This document shows positions 63,999 through 64,000 of a DNA stretch of 64,000 nucleotides, piece after piece; within the stretch, counting starts at the first letter, position 1; every line of letters starts with the position of its first letter. A program made the translations under genes and the position numbers. This DNA is from Erythrobacter sp. (GTDB lineage Bacteria; Pseudomonadota; Alphaproteobacteria; Sphingomonadales; Sphingomonadaceae), in assembly GCA_027311945.1 (NCBI GenBank), contig DAICXZ010000009.1:178243-242242 (forward strand), in the 5' to 3' direction. The notes under the pieces were generated by a model. The model was given only the letters and a program-made list of their open reading frames with translations, was not told the DNA's origin and ran no database searches.

Positions 63999-64000
63999 CG

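Overview
The window reads as chromosomal core DNA of a high-GC alphaproteobacterium, most likely a sphingomonad of the Erythrobacter/Porphyrobacter type. The reasons are the recG-sdhE-mfd cluster, AddAB instead of RecBCD, an AmgK-MurU wall-recycling pair, a DivL-type pseudo-histidine kinase, a long TonB-dependent receptor, and short interspersed repeats of the kind seen in sphingomonads. This assignment is inference from gene content; no 16S gene or marker search was available. I see no CRISPR array, prophage, classical insertion sequence or plasmid module.

Layout. 1-5.1 kb: the tail of a plus-strand protein, then a minus-strand set (23S rRNA methyltransferase, NAD(P)HX repair enzyme, small lipoprotein, ilvD). 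5.2-9.0 kb: N-formylglutamate amidohydrolase, ispE, a repeat-bracketed DUF559 endonuclease, ETF-ubiquinone oxidoreductase. 9.1-14.5 kb: plus-strand degenerate uracil-DNA-glycosylase, lytic transglycosylase, moaB, a radical SAM protein and an OmpA protein ending in a strong terminator. 14.6-22.8 kb: Lrp regulator divergent from a LysE exporter, dnaE, two membrane proteins, a small unknown, lolD-lolC. 22.9-33 kb: aldehyde dehydrogenase, TonB receptor, recG, sdhE, mfd. 33-46 kb: O-acetyltransferase, EAL phosphodiesterase, nadK, tRNA-Asn, M14 peptidase, MFS transporter, secA, argJ, inositol-phosphatase-like enzyme, trxA. 46-57 kb: a tightly coupled minus-strand operon divL-tsaE-amgK-murU-addB-addA. 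57-64 kb: ahcY with a structured leader, peroxiredoxin, GAF-EAL protein, murA, folE and a phospholipase D protein at the right edge.

Most genes are housekeeping: genome repair and replication (AddAB, RecG, Mfd, DnaE), wall synthesis and recycling (MurA, AmgK, MurU, lytic transglycosylase), export (SecA, LolCD), NAD and methyl-cycle upkeep (NadK, Nnr, AhcY), and amino-acid or isoprenoid synthesis (IlvD, ArgJ, IspE).

The most unusual signal is a family of 50-bp repeats arranged as inverted pairs. One pair (6883-7369) encloses a DUF559 endonuclease gene; another (29122-29243) is almost empty, like an autonomous element and its MITE. Other repeat sequences lie inside ispE and dnaE and are translated in frame. 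The second notable item is the kinase at 54569-56911, whose phospho-acceptor histidine is a tyrosine, as in Caulobacter DivL, and which heads the wall-recycling and repair operon.
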